A model generated the notes under the pieces. That model worked only from the letters and a program-made list of their open reading frames with translations. It was not told the DNA's origin and ran no database searches. A program made the translations under genes and the position numbers. Shown one piece after another: positions 30,938 through 44,322 of a DNA stretch of 64,000 nucleotides. The stretch's first letter is position 1. Every line of letters starts with the position of its first letter. Source of the DNA: Eurosta solidaginis (Eukaryota > Arthropoda > Insecta > Diptera > Tephritidae); NCBI RefSeq assembly GCF_040869045.1, contig NC_090320.1, forward strand, positions 144,048,941 to 144,112,940. The letters run 5' to 3'.

Positions 30938-33900
30938 TTTCGTCGACGACGTCATTTAATAGCGTCGTCGATGATCAAATTGCAACAAGCTCTGGACTTT
31001 CTAACAACTTGTTTTTTTCGAAACGTCTTTTTATCACAGATCGCTCCACCAAACGCAAGTTTTTAATCGATACTGGCGCAGATGTTTCATTGATTTCTTC
31101 CTCGGGTATTGGAAATTTGACAAGAACTTCTCCCGTACTTTTCGCAGCAAACAACAGCCCTATTCCAACTTTTGGCACCATTCGAATGCCGATTGATTTT
31201 GGACTTAAACGAAAATTCGAATGGACGTTTGTAATAGCATCCACGGATTACAATATAATTGGAGCTGATTTTTTAAATAATTTCGGGTTAGTTGTTGATA
31301 TTAAAAACTCGTCTATCGTCGATTCACTCACTAAATTTCAAACGAAAGGTATCAACATGTTAAGCAAAAATTACAGTTCAATCAAGACGTGTGATTCATC
31401 CTCACCCTATAGTCAGCTCTTAGCTGAATTTTCTGACATAACGCAGTTAAACAAAATTTCATCGTCCTCATCTACGGCAACCGAGCATGTAATTGAAACA
31501 CATGGTCCACCTGTCACGGCAAAACCTCGTCGACTCACTGACGAGAAATTGAAAGCTGCAAAGGAAGAATTTTTTTCCTTATGCAGCTTGGCATATGTAG
31601 ACCATCGCAAAGTCCGTATGCCTCACCACTTCATATGGTTCGTAAACCTAACGGATCTTGGCGGCCTTGCGGGGACTATAGAGCACTCAACGCACAAACG
31701 ATGCCAGATAAATATCCCTTGCCACACATGCAAGACATTAGTAATATTATGTACGGAAAGTGTATTTTTAGTAAAATCGATTTAAATCGTGCTTATAATC
31801 AAATTCCGATTAGAACGCAGGATATTCCGAAGACGGCTATAATAACACCTTTTGGCCTTTTCGAGTTTACTCGTATGACATTTGGCCTTTGTAACGCAGC
31901 ACAGACATTCCAGCGTTTCATGCATGAAGTTTTAGCAGGTTTAGAATTCACATTTTGCTATCTGGATGACATTTGTGTAGCGTCGTCATCATCAGCTGAA
32001 CATTTACAACATTTGCGTAAAGTTTTTGAAAGGTTGCGTCTCTTTAGCCTCACCATTAATCCCTCAAAATGTGAATTTGGAAAGTCTGAAATACTTTTCT
32101 TAGGACATGTGATTTCCAGTACAGGCATAACACCAAATCCAGCAAAAATTGAAGCCATCGTGAATTATCCGATACCCACGAAAGTTTTTAAACTTAAAAG
32201 TTTTCTGAACATGATAAATTTTTATAGGAGATTCATTCCGCATGCAATTGTACATCAACAACCCCTTATCAAGTTAATTCCAGGAAACAAGAAAAAAGAC
32301 AAAAGCCTAATTGCATGGACGCCAGAAACAAAACATCACTGCGAGCAATGTAAGCAGAGTCTTGCCAACTTTACTCTTTTGAATCACCCTCAACCCAAAG
32401 CAGAAATTGTGTTATGCTGCGATGCTAGTGATACGGCCGTTGGTGCGGCTTTACATCAAATTGTCAAAAATCAACCACAGCCACTTGGTTTCTTTTCGAA
32501 AAAACTGTCCGCTGCTCAACAAAAATATAGCACATATGATCGTGAGTTATTGGCAATATATTTAGCTGTAAAACATTTTAGGTATGCTTTAGAAGGACGC
32601 GATTTCGTCATTTGGACAGATCACAAACCGTTAACATTTGCTTTCTTGAAAAAACAAGACTCATCAACACCTCGTCAAATTCGTCACTTAGATTTCATAG
32701 GCCAATTCTCAACATGCATTAAACATGTTCCGGGAAAAGATAACATTACAGCTGATACATTATCCCGAGTAAATGCTTTGCAATCGATGAGTACAGTTAT
32801 AGATTTTGATGCTATAGCAAAAGAACAGCGCAAATGCGCGGAACTAAAAGCTTTTCTTGACTCTAAAACAACCTCTCTTCAGCTCAAACCTTTAAACTTT
32901 CCGCAGTTGTCCAATCCTCTCGTTTGCGACTTTTCGACATCTTATGTACGGCCGTTCATACCACGTCCTTGCAGAGACAATTTAATTGCAAAAATACACA
33001 ACTTAGCACACACCGGTATCAAAGCTACTTCTAAAACCATTCGTGAACGTTTCGTGTGGCCGCATATGCAAAAAGATATTGCAATTTTCGTTAAGAACTG
33101 CATCAATTGCCAACGCGCAAAAATACAAACACACACATCGACACCTTTACATCGGTACGTACTTCCATCTCAGCGCTTTGAGCACATTAATATTGATTTA
33201 ATTGGTCCTTTACCCCCATCAAATGGATATCGTTATTGTCTTACTGTTATTGATCGATTCTCAAGATGGCCTGAAGCTTTTCCAATTACTGATATCAGCG
33301 CGGAAACTGTAGCAAGCAAACTCGTAAGTGATTGGTTTTCAAGGTTTGGAGTACCACTTCGCATTACTTCCGATCAAGGAAGGCAGTTTACATCCACACT
33401 TTTTACTGAGTTATCAAAACTTCTTGGAATCAACCATATTAAAACAACAGCTTATCATCCGCAAGCGAATGGTTTAATAGAACGATGGCATCGTACATTA
33501 AAGGCATCTTTAATGTGTTTCAACACCAACAATTGGTCTCAACATCTACCTCTCATTCTTCTGGGTCTTCGGTCTACGTATAGACCAGATATTGGAGCCA
33601 GCCCTGCTGAAATGGTTTTTGGTGCTTCACTAAGGCTGCCGGGCGAAATATTTACCGACAGTAAATTCATTCCACAGAACGAGTTCGTAAAAAACTTAAC
33701 AGATATAATGCGATCCATGCGTCCATCGGATACGGCACATCATACAGTTAAAAAGCCTTTTGTCAATTCAAATTTAATGAATTCCACGCATGTTTTTGTT
33801 CGAAATGATGCGATTTCCCCTGCACTTACTCCACCATATGATGGTCCGCATAAGGTCAAAAAACGTTATTCGAAATTTTACACAATTATTATCAAAGGAA

Positions 33901-33965
33901 AGCCAGTCAATGTTTCACTAGATCGTCTAAAGCCAGCATTTTTATCAACTACTTTCGATCAATAG
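30935..33965 (+). pseudogene. pol: Pol of element C (protease, RT, RNase H, integrase), one frameshift
   Basis: The -1 frame carries retropepsin (FLIDTGADVSLIS, then IIGADFLNNFG). At the T run 31570-31576 the frame changes once; from 31581 a 794-residue frame is open to 33965. It shows RT motif [15 protein letters not shown], motif [15 protein letters not shown], catalytic [10 protein letters not shown], RNase H ([34 protein letters not shown]), the integrase zinc finger (HNLAHTG...CINCQRAK) and DDE residues in [20 protein letters not shown] and [12 protein letters not shown]. No env ORF follows. The single frame change lies at the start of RT and looks like a homopolymer mutation or sequencing error; all else seems intact. 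Confidence 0.9.
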
Positions 33966-34018
33966 TCCCACGAATCTATTCATAAATTCAACTAGCTTTA
34001 AATTTACTTGCGCTAGTC

Positions 34019-34032
34019 TGGCGGGGAAGTAG
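34019..34032 (+). promoter_or_regulatory. Polypurine tract of element C
   Basis: TGGCGGGGAAGTAG lies immediately upstream of the 3' LTR, where plus-strand DNA synthesis is primed. Confidence 0.65.
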
Positions 34033-34232
34033 TGTGGCGCCTATACTTGTTGTCAATACACTGTACTTTTTTATTATTTCTTTTGAACAAATATGCTAAG
34101 AGTTTTTTGTAAAAATATTGAAAAGATTTTTTTGGTGATTAAAAAAGTTTAGTTGTTCAAAAAATATTGTTTTGTGTAAAAATTAATTTCTTAAATATAT
34201 TATTTAAGTGAATCCTTTTCTTAGGCACTTAA
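34033..34232 (+). repeat. 3' LTR of element C
   Basis: Identical by eye to the 5' LTR (29775-29974). It is followed by the last ~36 bp of the interrupted Penelope tail (TAATAGATCAGTAAAGCTG and on). Confidence 0.9.
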
Positions 34233-35194
34233 ATCCTAATAGATCAGTAAAGCTGAAAAACTACATATAAGTTCTTGAGACCGACGCCAATGTAATTTAA
34301 CAAACAATGCATTGCCCTTATTTTCGCTAGAGCATGTACTAACGCGTGCGTGAATATGTACATATGTTGCAAATATCTATGTAGCAAGCATGCGTATTTA
34401 TGTATTCGCATATTTACGTATATATGTATATGGCAATATACTTTCGTATAAAGCTGTAGGTGGTAATTCGGAACAAGCTTTGTTTATTTGAATTTAAGTT
34501 ATTACTATTTTTATTAATATTACTAAATATAGCTGTTGGGGCATAGATTGGCAACCACTGCATTTTTTGAACATATGTTTTTTACATACCTCACTACTAT
34601 TTAATTATATGCCTAAGCTATTCAAGGCCACAATAACACAAGTCATTCACCCAATCGTTTCTACATGCATTGTTTACATTGATTTGCTGACCTATTTTCG
34701 TTTGCTGCTAATGCACCATTGCATTGCATACAAATTTACATACATACTCTCACTATAGTTAATCGCTCATATTTGTTGTTTGTACACTTGAATGCTGCGA
34801 TCTAACTTTTTGCTAATTGCTTTTCTATAACATATGTATGTTGAGATGTATGAATTATACAAATAGCTTTAACCCATCTTCGGCCGCTACATGATCCCGT
34901 TATAATTTTTTGTTCCCCTTTAAAGGAAGGGCTTTTAGGACCATAATCAAGACAAATTTCAAATATAAAAAGATTCTGACCAGCCGTTTGCTTTTTGTGG
35001 ACTGGTCGAAAAATCGACCACTGGCCAAAAACCGTCAAGTATGTAAAAAAAAACTAATTGCTTCATGACAAAAAATGTTGCTCTCAAACTTGAGTAATTT
35101 GTTTTTATTTCAAAGAAAAGTGCTTACTATTGAAATGTTATACATTCTTATACATATACATACATATTTTATAAACATTGATAGAGACGTCAAT

Positions 35195-37097
35195 TTACAA
35201 ATTTTTATGATATTCATCAAAGCATTTAGTATGTAAGTAAATACTGCATTTTTTGCAAGTAAAAATAGTATGTTTCTTGCATAATTTACAGCGCCGATAT
35301 TTTTTTCAAGACTTTTTATTACAGAATGTATCCTTTCGTTGCTCCGAGGAAGCTTCGACGGCTGATTTAAGTCTCCGCCTTCATGACCACGTCTGCCTTC
35401 TTCTTCATTGCCAAAACTCAACAATTTTGTTGTGACTTCAGAACGAAAATTAATTTGCCAAAGTGGGGTTGTCTTTTGAATTTTTGCAATCATACAATGC
35501 AGCTTCCACGCACTGACCATGGCGTTACCAAGAAGGTTTGTCCATAGTGGCCACCATCACTTCTTTCCTCGAATACAAATACGATAATTTGCTACAGCAT
35601 TGTCATGGAGATCTACGCCACCCATACCCTTATTATATTCTTGAATAACTTTTGGCTGCGATATAGTAATAGTTTTTGTTTTGTTTACGGCAATATCTTT
35701 GAGCAGAAACAATTGGCTCCACACTCGAGTTATTGGTTATAACATTGACAAGAGCATTGTCGTTCCACCGGGAAGTCAATATTTCTGGATTACTATCGAG
35801 TCGCTGGTCAAATTCCCCGCGCTTGTCTTTTTTAAACATCTTAGCGGTGGTTTTCCCATTCTATTTTCGCGTATAGTGCCAGTTGCAAAGAATCGACGCT
35901 CATTCAAAAGACACATAAGGTGATAAGAAGAAAAAAAATTATCGAAGAAAATAATGTGGCACTCAGGGTCAGATACGTTAGAAAGCAAATCTAAGACAGT
36001 TTGCGCGCCTAGACCTATATCCAGATTGTGAGGAGTTGCTGCGCCGCCGTAAAATGAGCTGGAATATAAATATCCACTTTCTGAGCATAAACACTACGAC
36101 TTAAATCCAAACCTGATCGGCTTTCCTTTGATAAACATCTTACAAGAGTGGCGACCAAAGTACGGAATCGTCTTTTCGTCGATAGAAAGAATATGACTAA
36201 AGACTCCAAATTGCATAAATCTTTCGTTGAGAGCATCGGTAATAGGGCAAACCTTTGCAAATCGATCTGCTGTATTTAAATTTTTGTTATTTGAGAGATG
36301 AAGGAACTGTTTAATTTTTTTAAAGTGATTTAGACTAATCGTTTGTTTCACTATCGGAATCCCCATGTCGGGTCGAACAGACCAATAATGGTCAATGTGA
36401 GGCAAAGTATGGTACCCAGAAAGATACAAAATACCAATAAATCTATTATGTATTTCTAATGGCGTGACGTCAATTGAAGTATTGTGTTGATTGGCATATT
36501 CATTTGTAAAATTTGTAATCTCATCGATAACTTTTTCATCAAAAAACAATGCAAATAGATCATAGGGAGATTTAGATTTAGCCTGCAAAAAAGGAGATGA
36601 AATATACGTACCAAAATAATAGATAGTAACGTTTTTGACAAAGTGAGACGGTTCTTACCAATTTCAGCAAAAATATCTTCCATTTTGTGACTTTCTACAT
36701 TTATTGGCCTTCTTGTATATTGAAAATTTCTAGGCTTTCGCCAAACCGGAAGACCAAAATCTGATTTTTTCTTAAATCCGCCACATGCATTGGATGTTGA
36801 TGGATTTTCTGCGTCACCCAGATCGTTACCTGCATTTGGAATATTCGCTGCTTCTGAGTAGTGTAGCTCAACTGTGCCTGCTATTTCATTGAAGTAATCA
36901 TTATTGTCGTCGTTAATATTTATCAGGTCATCATCCAAGTCTTCTTCGTCCGTCATGCACTCCACATCAGGCGGTGGAATGTATACAATGTCGACCTCCT
37001 TTGCGTTCGATACAGCTTGATCCTCCTCATCGTCTGAACATGGCTCATTTAAAATGGCCATAATTTCACTAATTTTTATTGATTTACGAACCGGCAT
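35195..37097 (-). pseudogene. piggyBac-like transposase, unit 2 copy
   Basis: Exon 1 is 37097-36659, the intron 36658-36583 (76 bp), and exon 2 starts at 36582. Just after the acceptor, a 4-bp expansion (TAAATC repeated) puts stops in the spliced frame. This copy keeps eight residues lost in units 1 and 3 (QFGVFSHILSIDEKTIPYFG, with the first catalytic Asp) and a longer C-terminal piece (MVSAWKLHCMIAKIQKTTPL). The frame break after PLRCLKK is shared with the other copies. The middle of the protein continues in another frame (DKRGEFDQRL, then TSRWNDNALVNVITN). It is the most informative copy for the ancestral protein but is itself dead. Confidence 0.85.
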
Positions 37098-37139
37098 TGT
37101 ATTCGCCTATTGACCGCACAATTTTAAAAAATGAACTGA

Positions 37140-37626
37140 CCAAAGTAAAACTGCATTATTACTCGCTCAAGGTCATTGGTCTCTGTATCCTTTTTGCTTC
37201 TTTTAAACGAAAATTAGTTTAGAATAGAACCATATGTATATGTATTATTGCACAGCCATGTAACACTATTAAGCACACAAAACAAACAACAAGCATTTTA
37301 AGTGTACAGCTGGGTATGTAATGTTCGGTTTCACCCGAACATAGCCTTCCTTACTTCCAAAAAAACCCCAGGCGCAAGAAAACCTCACTACGCCACTGAA
37401 CTCCGGTTATTCGTATCTTTGGACACTTACGCGCATATAACTTTTAACCTTTTTTCGGCTTTTGTCAAACTTTGGTGCTATTTGTATACTCTATTTGACT
37501 ATGCTAACCCTGAATCGCATCAAAACTGGAAATTCATTAAATATGAGTTCCAAATTTGGTCCTTTGTTGTATAAGTTTAAATCACACTTTCCGGACTAAT
37601 ATGACTAACTTACGTAGTTATCACTA
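37140..37626. repeat. R block, unit 2
   Basis: Homologous to 20360-20833. It keeps GCATTATTACTCGCTCAAGG, lost from units 1 and 3 but present in unit 0, and the hairpin at about 37319-37341. It ends at TA 37625-37626, the Y target. Confidence 0.75.
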
Positions 37627-38039
37627 CACTCTTAGACATTTTCGTGTAATTTCGTATACAAAAATGTAGGTTATTTATTTCCTACCTCAGTATATGCAAA
37701 AATACACATCTGAAAAATTAAACAGAAGCGCTGTTTAACTTTCAACAATAGCAGTGTAAAAGCTACTTAAACAAGTTTTTAAACACTTATGGTGTAATAT
37801 CTCAACCGAAATTTGTTGAAAATTACACAAAGGTGAGGTAATTTTACAATGAAATTACATTCCTTTAATATAAATTTACTCGTGAGTTGTGTAATATGTA
37901 ACACAATTTTAGTGTAATAATAGATACTTACCCTTTGTTTAAGTCCATAAGATTAAAACGCACATTTTATTTTAAAAATTAAAAATATACATAATTTTAT
38001 AAATATATAATTTATTATATATATTTGTACATTAGTATG

Positions 38040-38633
38040 TGATTGAATTTTTATGCTTTTTGCAGCAACTTATTTGTACATTAATTTTAATTATAGTAAT
38101 ATGAGTTGTATTGTTTTTTGGCAACAAGCTAATTTGTAATTTGTACATTAATTTTAGTAAAAGTATATAGCCGAATTTCAGTGCTTTTTGATAAAAAATC
38201 TATTAGAACAATTTTATGGTTTTTGGCAGCAAACTAATTTGAAAATTGTACATTAATGTTAGTTATAGTAAACAAAAGAATTTCGGGGCTTTTTCATAAC
38301 AAATTAATTTGAGCGAATTTTATGTTTTTTTGGCAACAAACTAATTTGCAAATTGTACGTTGATTTTATCTATAGTAAACAAAAGAATTTCGGCGTTTTT
38401 TGATAACAAATTTTTGTAGCTTATATATCAGTTTTAGTCATAGTATACGCAAGTAAATTTTTGTTTCGGCAACAAACTAATTTGCAAATTGTACATTAAT
38501 TTTGGTTATAGTACATATTATAGTAGAATTTCAGTGCTTTTGATAACAAATTAATTTGAACGAATTTTATGTTTTTGACAACAAACTAATTTGCAAATTG
38601 TACATTTATTTTAGTTATAGTAAACATACATCA
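38040..38633. repeat. Minisatellite of Y, unit 2, left part
   Basis: Reverse-complement counterpart of 21480-22080 (repeated CAACAAACTAATTTGCAAAT and TTAGTTATAGTA). It is interrupted at 38633 by the LINE and resumes at 44421. Confidence 0.7.
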
Positions 38634-39083
38634 GGCTGGCGCAAATCCTTGGGCTGAACCCTCCCAGAGGGTGCCGGCTGGTAATATGCACAACAGTTTC
38701 CCCTTCCAGGGGAGTGCTAGCTAAGTTTAGGAATCATCTCCATTTGTGCCCCAGCTCCTTAATAGCTTAGGCATATGGAAATGGTTTTTAAACGTGGCCT
38801 CAAGGTGGGAACTGGACCACGCCCAGTTGAAAAGGTGGTCCACCCCTAATCCAGGGTGTTATGCGATTCCTTTCCGATTGGATGGTTTGCAGTCAGGGGC
38901 ATCCGACTGTATTCTTACGGAGCCTCCCGGATACCGGTCCACCTCCGGGAGTAACGGCGACTTGCTGCGGTATGGGGCTCTACCACAGTCGACCGCATTG
39001 TTTCCCCTATCCCTTTAACTTCAGGCTGCCGAACGGTCTCACCTTAGTAGGCAGCTAAAGAACAAGATTTGTAATGGCCTCGG
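38634..39083 (+). promoter_or_regulatory. 5' untranslated region of the LINE
   Basis: GC-rich leader beginning GGCTGGCGCAAATCC with no ORF; LINEs of this group carry an internal promoter here (family knowledge). Confidence 0.5.
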
Positions 39084-40685
39084 ATGCCGCGTAAAGATGC
39101 CGCCCTTGGACTAGGCATTAAAAAAGTCGGGAACCGCACTGACGGTGCCGACCAGGCCTTCACGGCAACAAAAAAATCCTCGGCCACCTGTGCAGCAGCC
39201 GGCAAAGCTAGCCCCAAAGAGGGAAAGCAACGTCCGACTGAGCAAGCACAGGAGGCCCGTCCCACGCCCGTACCGGGCACCTCTTGTCAGCAGGTGGCTG
39301 GTAACAGCACTAAATCCTCCACGGACAAAAGTACTGCCTCCACCGCTGCAAAGTTACCTCGCAAGCCGGCTGAACCCCTTGAGGGTTCCAAGGCAAATAA
39401 GCGAATCCCGACTTCGGTCCGCAACCAGCGGAAAATTCGCAATGCCGTCAAAATCGTTGAGAAAATTGGCAACTCTCCCAGCGACAAGTTGACGGCAGAG
39501 CAAAAAAGTTCTCTGGCCTGGGCCAGGAAGATTATTGCTGCCAATAAGAGCAGCAACAACAACCCCACCCCTTCCTCTTCTGCCACCAAACTAACTTCTG
39601 ACCCGAAGATGCCGGCCCTTGAGAGACAAAGGTCTATGGGAAATGCCTCGAGCGATCCCAAAAGGCACCGGCCTTCGACCTCTACTCCCCCTGCCCTGAC
39701 CAAAACCTTCAGCGAGGCGGCTAAGGCCAACTTTACGCTGGCGGTTTTGAACCGCGGTCACCCGGATGGGAACATGACCCGGATAACTGGAAGGATGTCC
39801 TTAACGGCCTTCTCAAGATCTTTAAGGACATCATGACCAAGCATCCGGGGCCGGCTCCCACTATCCGTGATGCCGGCTGGTACCAGGGTAGGGTCAAGCT
39901 TGTTTCCTGCGCCGATGAGCGCTCGTGCAAGCTCTACAAACTCGCCATAGCTTCGCTAGGACAGCTGTGGCCTGGGGCCAGGTTGGATGCGGTCGGTGCG
40001 GAAGAAATTCCGAACAGACCGAGAGCCTGGGCCTGGGTCCCAGACGGCATAGCGGATCCTGGCGAGATCCTTGATACCCTCGCGGAGTCGAATCCGGGGC
40101 TACCTTCGAGCGATTGGAGGATAGTCCGGGTCGGCGAGACAAGGGCGAAGCAGCGTTATGTTGGTTTCATCATAAACGAGGCTTCTCTCCCTTGGCTTGA
40201 CGAATGTGGTGGAGTATTAAGCTACGGCTTCTACTCCATCACGTTGAAAATTCGACGGGATGGTGCGAAGGAGGAAATACCGGACGAGGGTGAGCCTGTC
40301 CCGCAGGGCGAGGGGTCAGACAGAAACACCCCGAGTGGATCTGCTGCCCATGGCACTGGGGAAGGGACCGCCACCGCTCCGGAGGATCTGGTGATCGGGG
40401 ATACCGCCTCGAGCGAATCCGCAATCGCCACAATGAATCTCACGGACCCATGCAACACCTTGAGTGGACATGGGGTCGATATCGAACTGGCACGCAGCAC
40501 TCCGGATGCCGAGAGCGACACACTCGGTATCTGAGTTTGCGGGCCAGTTCTTTACGGGCATGGACGAGCAGCTTTTGCTGGAATCCGACCCGTCGGATGC
40601 CGAATTCGACGATACTATCGTAGAGGAGGCATCCGACGATACGGATCAGCAGAGGATGGACGTCGATGCCACAAACGAATCGTAA
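39084..40685 (+). pseudogene. ORF1 of the LINE, with DUF4780-like region, two frameshifts
   Basis: It starts at ATG 39084 (MPRKDAALGLGIKKVGNRTD). The N-terminal 230 residues are rich in Ala, Ser, Pro and Lys, low in order and basic, as in RNA-binding ORF1 proteins. A frameshift near 39775 leads into a second frame with GWYQGRVKLVSCADERSCKL and SLGQLWPGARLDAV, the domain seen in ORF1 of LOA-type LINEs in flies (DUF4780, from memory). A second frameshift near 40525 leads to an acidic C-terminus ending 40685. The protein would coat the element RNA. No CCHC knuckle is present. Decayed. Confidence 0.8.
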
Positions 40686-43600
40686 CGGGCGCGCAGGTAC
40701 CACAGATAAACCTGCACCATTCTAAGGCAGCCTCGGCTGCCCTAATATTACGCCTCAGCACTACGCGTGAGGACGTCGTTCTAGTCCAGGAGCCTTGGGT
40801 CGTTGGCAGCAAGGTCTGTGGACTCTTTTCTAAGGACTACCGGCTGGTGACACCGCCCGTGACAGGTAGAATCAGATCTTGTATTCTAGTAAAGAAAAAT
40901 CTAGTATTTATTTTACTATCTCTTTTTAGCGACGAGGACTTTACCTGTATTAGCCTCGAGCTACAGGGGCAAACAATCTGGCTGATGTCCGCATATCTAT
41001 CGCACGATCGCCCAACTTCTGTGCAGGACCGGCTCTGCAAAGCGGTACGGGAGGCCCACAGTAAAGGGTTCCCGATAATAATTGGGGCCGATGCCAATGC
41101 ACATCACACTGCTTGGGGCTCTACCGACATTAACAGTAGGGGTGAGTCTCTTTTTGATTCTATTATAAGTAACAATCTAAGTATATGCAACTCTGGAGAC
41201 AAACCAACTTTCATCACCTTAAATAGGAAGGAGGTTCTAGATGTTACTCTAGTTTCTGGGGCATTCTCTGACCTTGTCAAAAATTGGAGAGTTTCCAACG
41301 AAAACTCCTACTCTGATCATATGTATATCATTTTCACTCTGCTCTTGCGTACACCGCCTAGGGTGGCGTACAGGAATAGGAGACGTACGGACTGGAACCT
41401 TTATAAAAAAGTCCTATCCTCTACTCTCCTAAAGAACGCTTCTCACGGTAGGCCGAGCCTACCGCTAACAACTGATGAAGCGCCTCCTTTAGACACAACA
41501 TTTGCTTCTCTCGGTGAGCTAGACTCATCGTCAAAAATAGAAGAAGCAGTAGATCTTATCACCAAATCTTGTAACGCTGCCTTCACAGTAGCCTGCCGGG
41601 AGATTAAGGTGAGGGGTAAGAAGAAACCCTATTGGTGGAACCAAGAAATCTCCGAGCAGAGGAAAAACAGCAGAAAACTCTTTAACGAGGCTAAGCGCAC
41701 GGGAATCTGGGCCCATTATAGGGACGCCCTAAAATCTTTTAAGAAGTTAATCCAGAAGGCCAAAAGGGACTCCTGGAAGAGCTTCCCTAATGACATCGAA
41801 GAAGTCTCAGAGGCCAATCGCCTACGAAAGGTCCTCTCCAAAAACCCCATACCTCCAAGCTGCATTCGCACAACGGGCGGAGAATGGGCCACTTCTAGTA
41901 CGGAAATTCTCGAAACCCTGATCAGCACTCACTTTCCGGGCTGCAGATCTCAACCATACATCTTAACCACGCAATCTAACCCAGGGCCATTTCAACCCCT
42001 GGACCACATTGTAAGTGAAAAAGGAGTTATCTGGGCAATCAAGTCCTTTAAACCCTTCAAATCTCCGTGAACGGATGGAATATTTTCCGCTTAATTTGTA
42101 AGCTGCAAACGATCTTATAAGCCCGCTGCTAGCTAAAATCTACAAGGCTTGCCTCAACCTGGTCTATATCCCCACGGAATGGACCAAGGCAAAGGTAGTC
42201 TTCATACCCAAAGGAGGCAGTATATCGGGCAACAGTCCAAAGGATTTCAGACCAATAAGTCTGACCTCCTTCATCCTAAAAGTTCTAGAACGATTGCTGG
42301 ACGCCTACATTAGACGATCGGCAAATAAGGCACTCATCTCCAACAACCAACACGCCTACTTTAAGGGCAAATCCGTAGAGACAGCTCTACATGCTATCAC
42401 TACTAAGATAGAGAAGGGTCTTGCCTTTAAAGAATTTACGCTGGGTATCTTTCTCGACATAGAAGGAGCCTTCAACAACGTTCTCCCAGCAGCGGTCACA
42501 AAATCTCTACGTTCTTTAGGGGTGGAAGAGCCTCTTGTGAAGTTCGTCGAGCTCCTCCTAAACAAGAGAATCATTATCTCTGAGCTAGGCAGCTCATCGT
42601 TAATAAGGTATATCAACAGAGGAACCCCCAGGGGGGCGTTCTTTCTCCTCTACTATGGAACCTGACGGTGAACGCTCTGTTATCTATACTACAGCCCACC
42701 GGATGCCAAGTCATTGCATATGCCGACGACATAGCCTTGACAGTTACCGGCAAACACCTTCCGGTGCTTAGCGAACTCCTGCAAAATGCTCTTAATCTAA
42801 CAAACACCTGGTCTATGGAATGCGGACTCAGCATCAGCAGTGAAAAAACTGAGATGGTGCTTTTTTTACCCTCCCATCCCTAAACGGGAAGGAAATCAAA
42901 CTCTCTACCGAGGTTAAATATCTCGGAGTTATTCTAGACAGGAAGCTTGACTGGAAGCGAAATGTGGAGGAACGATCCAGGAAAGCCACAATGGCTATCT
43001 ACGCTTGTAAGTCGGCAATCGGAAAAAGGTGGGGTCTCCAGCCACGCATAGTCCATTTGATCTATACGGCAGTGGTGAGACCCATACTCTTCTACGCCGT
43101 CACCGTATGGTGGACGGCACTCGATATCGAATCTAACAGGAGTAAAGTAACGAGAGTGCAGAGGATGGCGGCAATGCTCACCAGAGGTGCCCTTCCCTCC
43201 ACTCCCACCAAAGCTCTTGAAACCATATTATTCCTTCTCCCAACTAATCTATATGGTAGATACTGTGCCTCCTGCAACGCGGCGAGGCTCAACGCTATCG
43301 AACCATGGAGGGATTGCAGGTTTGGTCACACCCGGATCCTGAAGCAAGTCCCTGAAACCTTCTTGAAATTGGACCATACAACATCGCCCCCTTGCTGGGA
43401 CAACAAATTTTCCACAAGAATCCCAGAGAGGAACGAGTGGGCAAACGGCGTAGAGCCGGGATCACACGAAATCTCCGTTTTTACAGATGGCTCTAAACTA
43501 AACAACAGAGTCGGCAGCGGGATATTCTCGGAGAAGCTCAATCTAAGCGAGAGCTTTCGCCTACCTGATCACTGCAGTGTTTTTCAGGCTGAACTCATAG

Positions 43601-44322
43601 CTATCTGGGAAGTAGCCCGCTACCTTGCTAACCTGCAGGTAACCAATTCTATTTCAATTTTCTCTGACAGCCAAGCTGCCATAAAATCCCTGCAATGCAG
43701 TAACACCTCGTCACTAGTGGCATTGAAGTGCAGAGAAACCCTCAACAAACTAGCTGAAAATTGCAACCGAAGCATAATATGGGTTCCTGGCCACTGTGAC
43801 ATCTCAGGAAACTGTGCTGCGGATGAGCTAGCTAGGGAAGGCACCAACTTGCAAACAATAACCTCCGCTGATTGGGCCAGCCCTCCTCTAAACACTTGCA
43901 AATACCACCTGCGATCTCTTTTCACGGATCAGGCAAACGCCAGATGGGCGAGGGAACCTACATGTAGTATATCCAAGCAAATCTGGCCTAAGCTGGATGA
44001 AAAGAGATCGCGATCGGTGATATTATTAAACCGTATCTCTATAAGCCCACTAGTGGGCCTTCTTACAGGTTACTGTCTCATGGGCACTCACGGTGCCTAT
44101 ATGGGCCTGCAGACAAATGACTTCTGCCGCAGCTGTAGGGACGAGGAGAAGATAGAAAGCGTTGAGCACTATCTGTGCCACTGTCCCGCACTGTCAAAAA
44201 CCAGGTACCAATGCCTCCACAGACAATCTTTTGGGTGCCTTGCGGAGCTTGAATCTATAAACCCAAACGATATCTTGCGTTTCATTAGGCAAACACGCTG
44301 GTTTAGCCTCACTGGGGTCTAA
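40686..44322 (+). pseudogene. pol: ORF2 of the LINE: endonuclease, RT, RNase H, with four or more lesions
   Basis: Coding similarity begins near 40690 (VPQINLHHSKAASAALIL, VLVQEPWVVGSK). The apurinic-type endonuclease shows IIIGADANAHHTAWGS and SYSDHMY. A TGA at 42068-42070 and a frameshift near 42090 precede the RT, which shows PKDFRPISLTSF, FLDIEGAFNNV (motif A) and, after a frameshift in a G run near 42640, VIAYADDIALTV (YADD). Another frameshift near 42885 restores KYLGVILDRKLDW-like sequence. RNase H follows from 43470 (FTDGSK, AELIAIWE, FSDSQAA, WVPGHCDISGN), then a CCHC-type C-terminal motif (CRSC...HYLCHCP). RNase H supports the I/LOA group rather than Jockey or CR1. Inactive. Confidence 0.88.

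Larger units (their letters stand above)
17504..34268. repeat. Macro-repeat unit 1
   Basis: Order: noncoding leader (17512-18060), piggyBac-like pseudogene, R block, element Y, X block, Penelope-like element. The same order repeats at 34269 and 53159, each unit starting AAGTTCTTGAGACCGACGCC. Without the gypsy element (29775-34232) and the LINE tail, unit 1 is about 12.1 kb. Sequence identity to unit 3 is very high by eye over long stretches. Confidence 0.85.

Noticed and set aside
31570..31576. T run in pol of element C as a programmed frameshift site
   Set aside because: The heptamer is not in the frame needed for a canonical X XXY YYZ slip and lies at the start of RT, where no programmed shift is expected; a simple length mutation or read error is likelier.
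34033..34232. env gene in the gypsy element C
   Set aside because: Only ~55 bp and a polypurine tract separate the pol stop from the 3' LTR; there is no room for an env ORF.
39287..39730. Long minus-strand and second-frame ORFs across LINE ORF1 (also 39145-39492, 40231-40561)
   Set aside because: GC-rich shadow frames of ORF1; the sense frame carries the recognisable domain.
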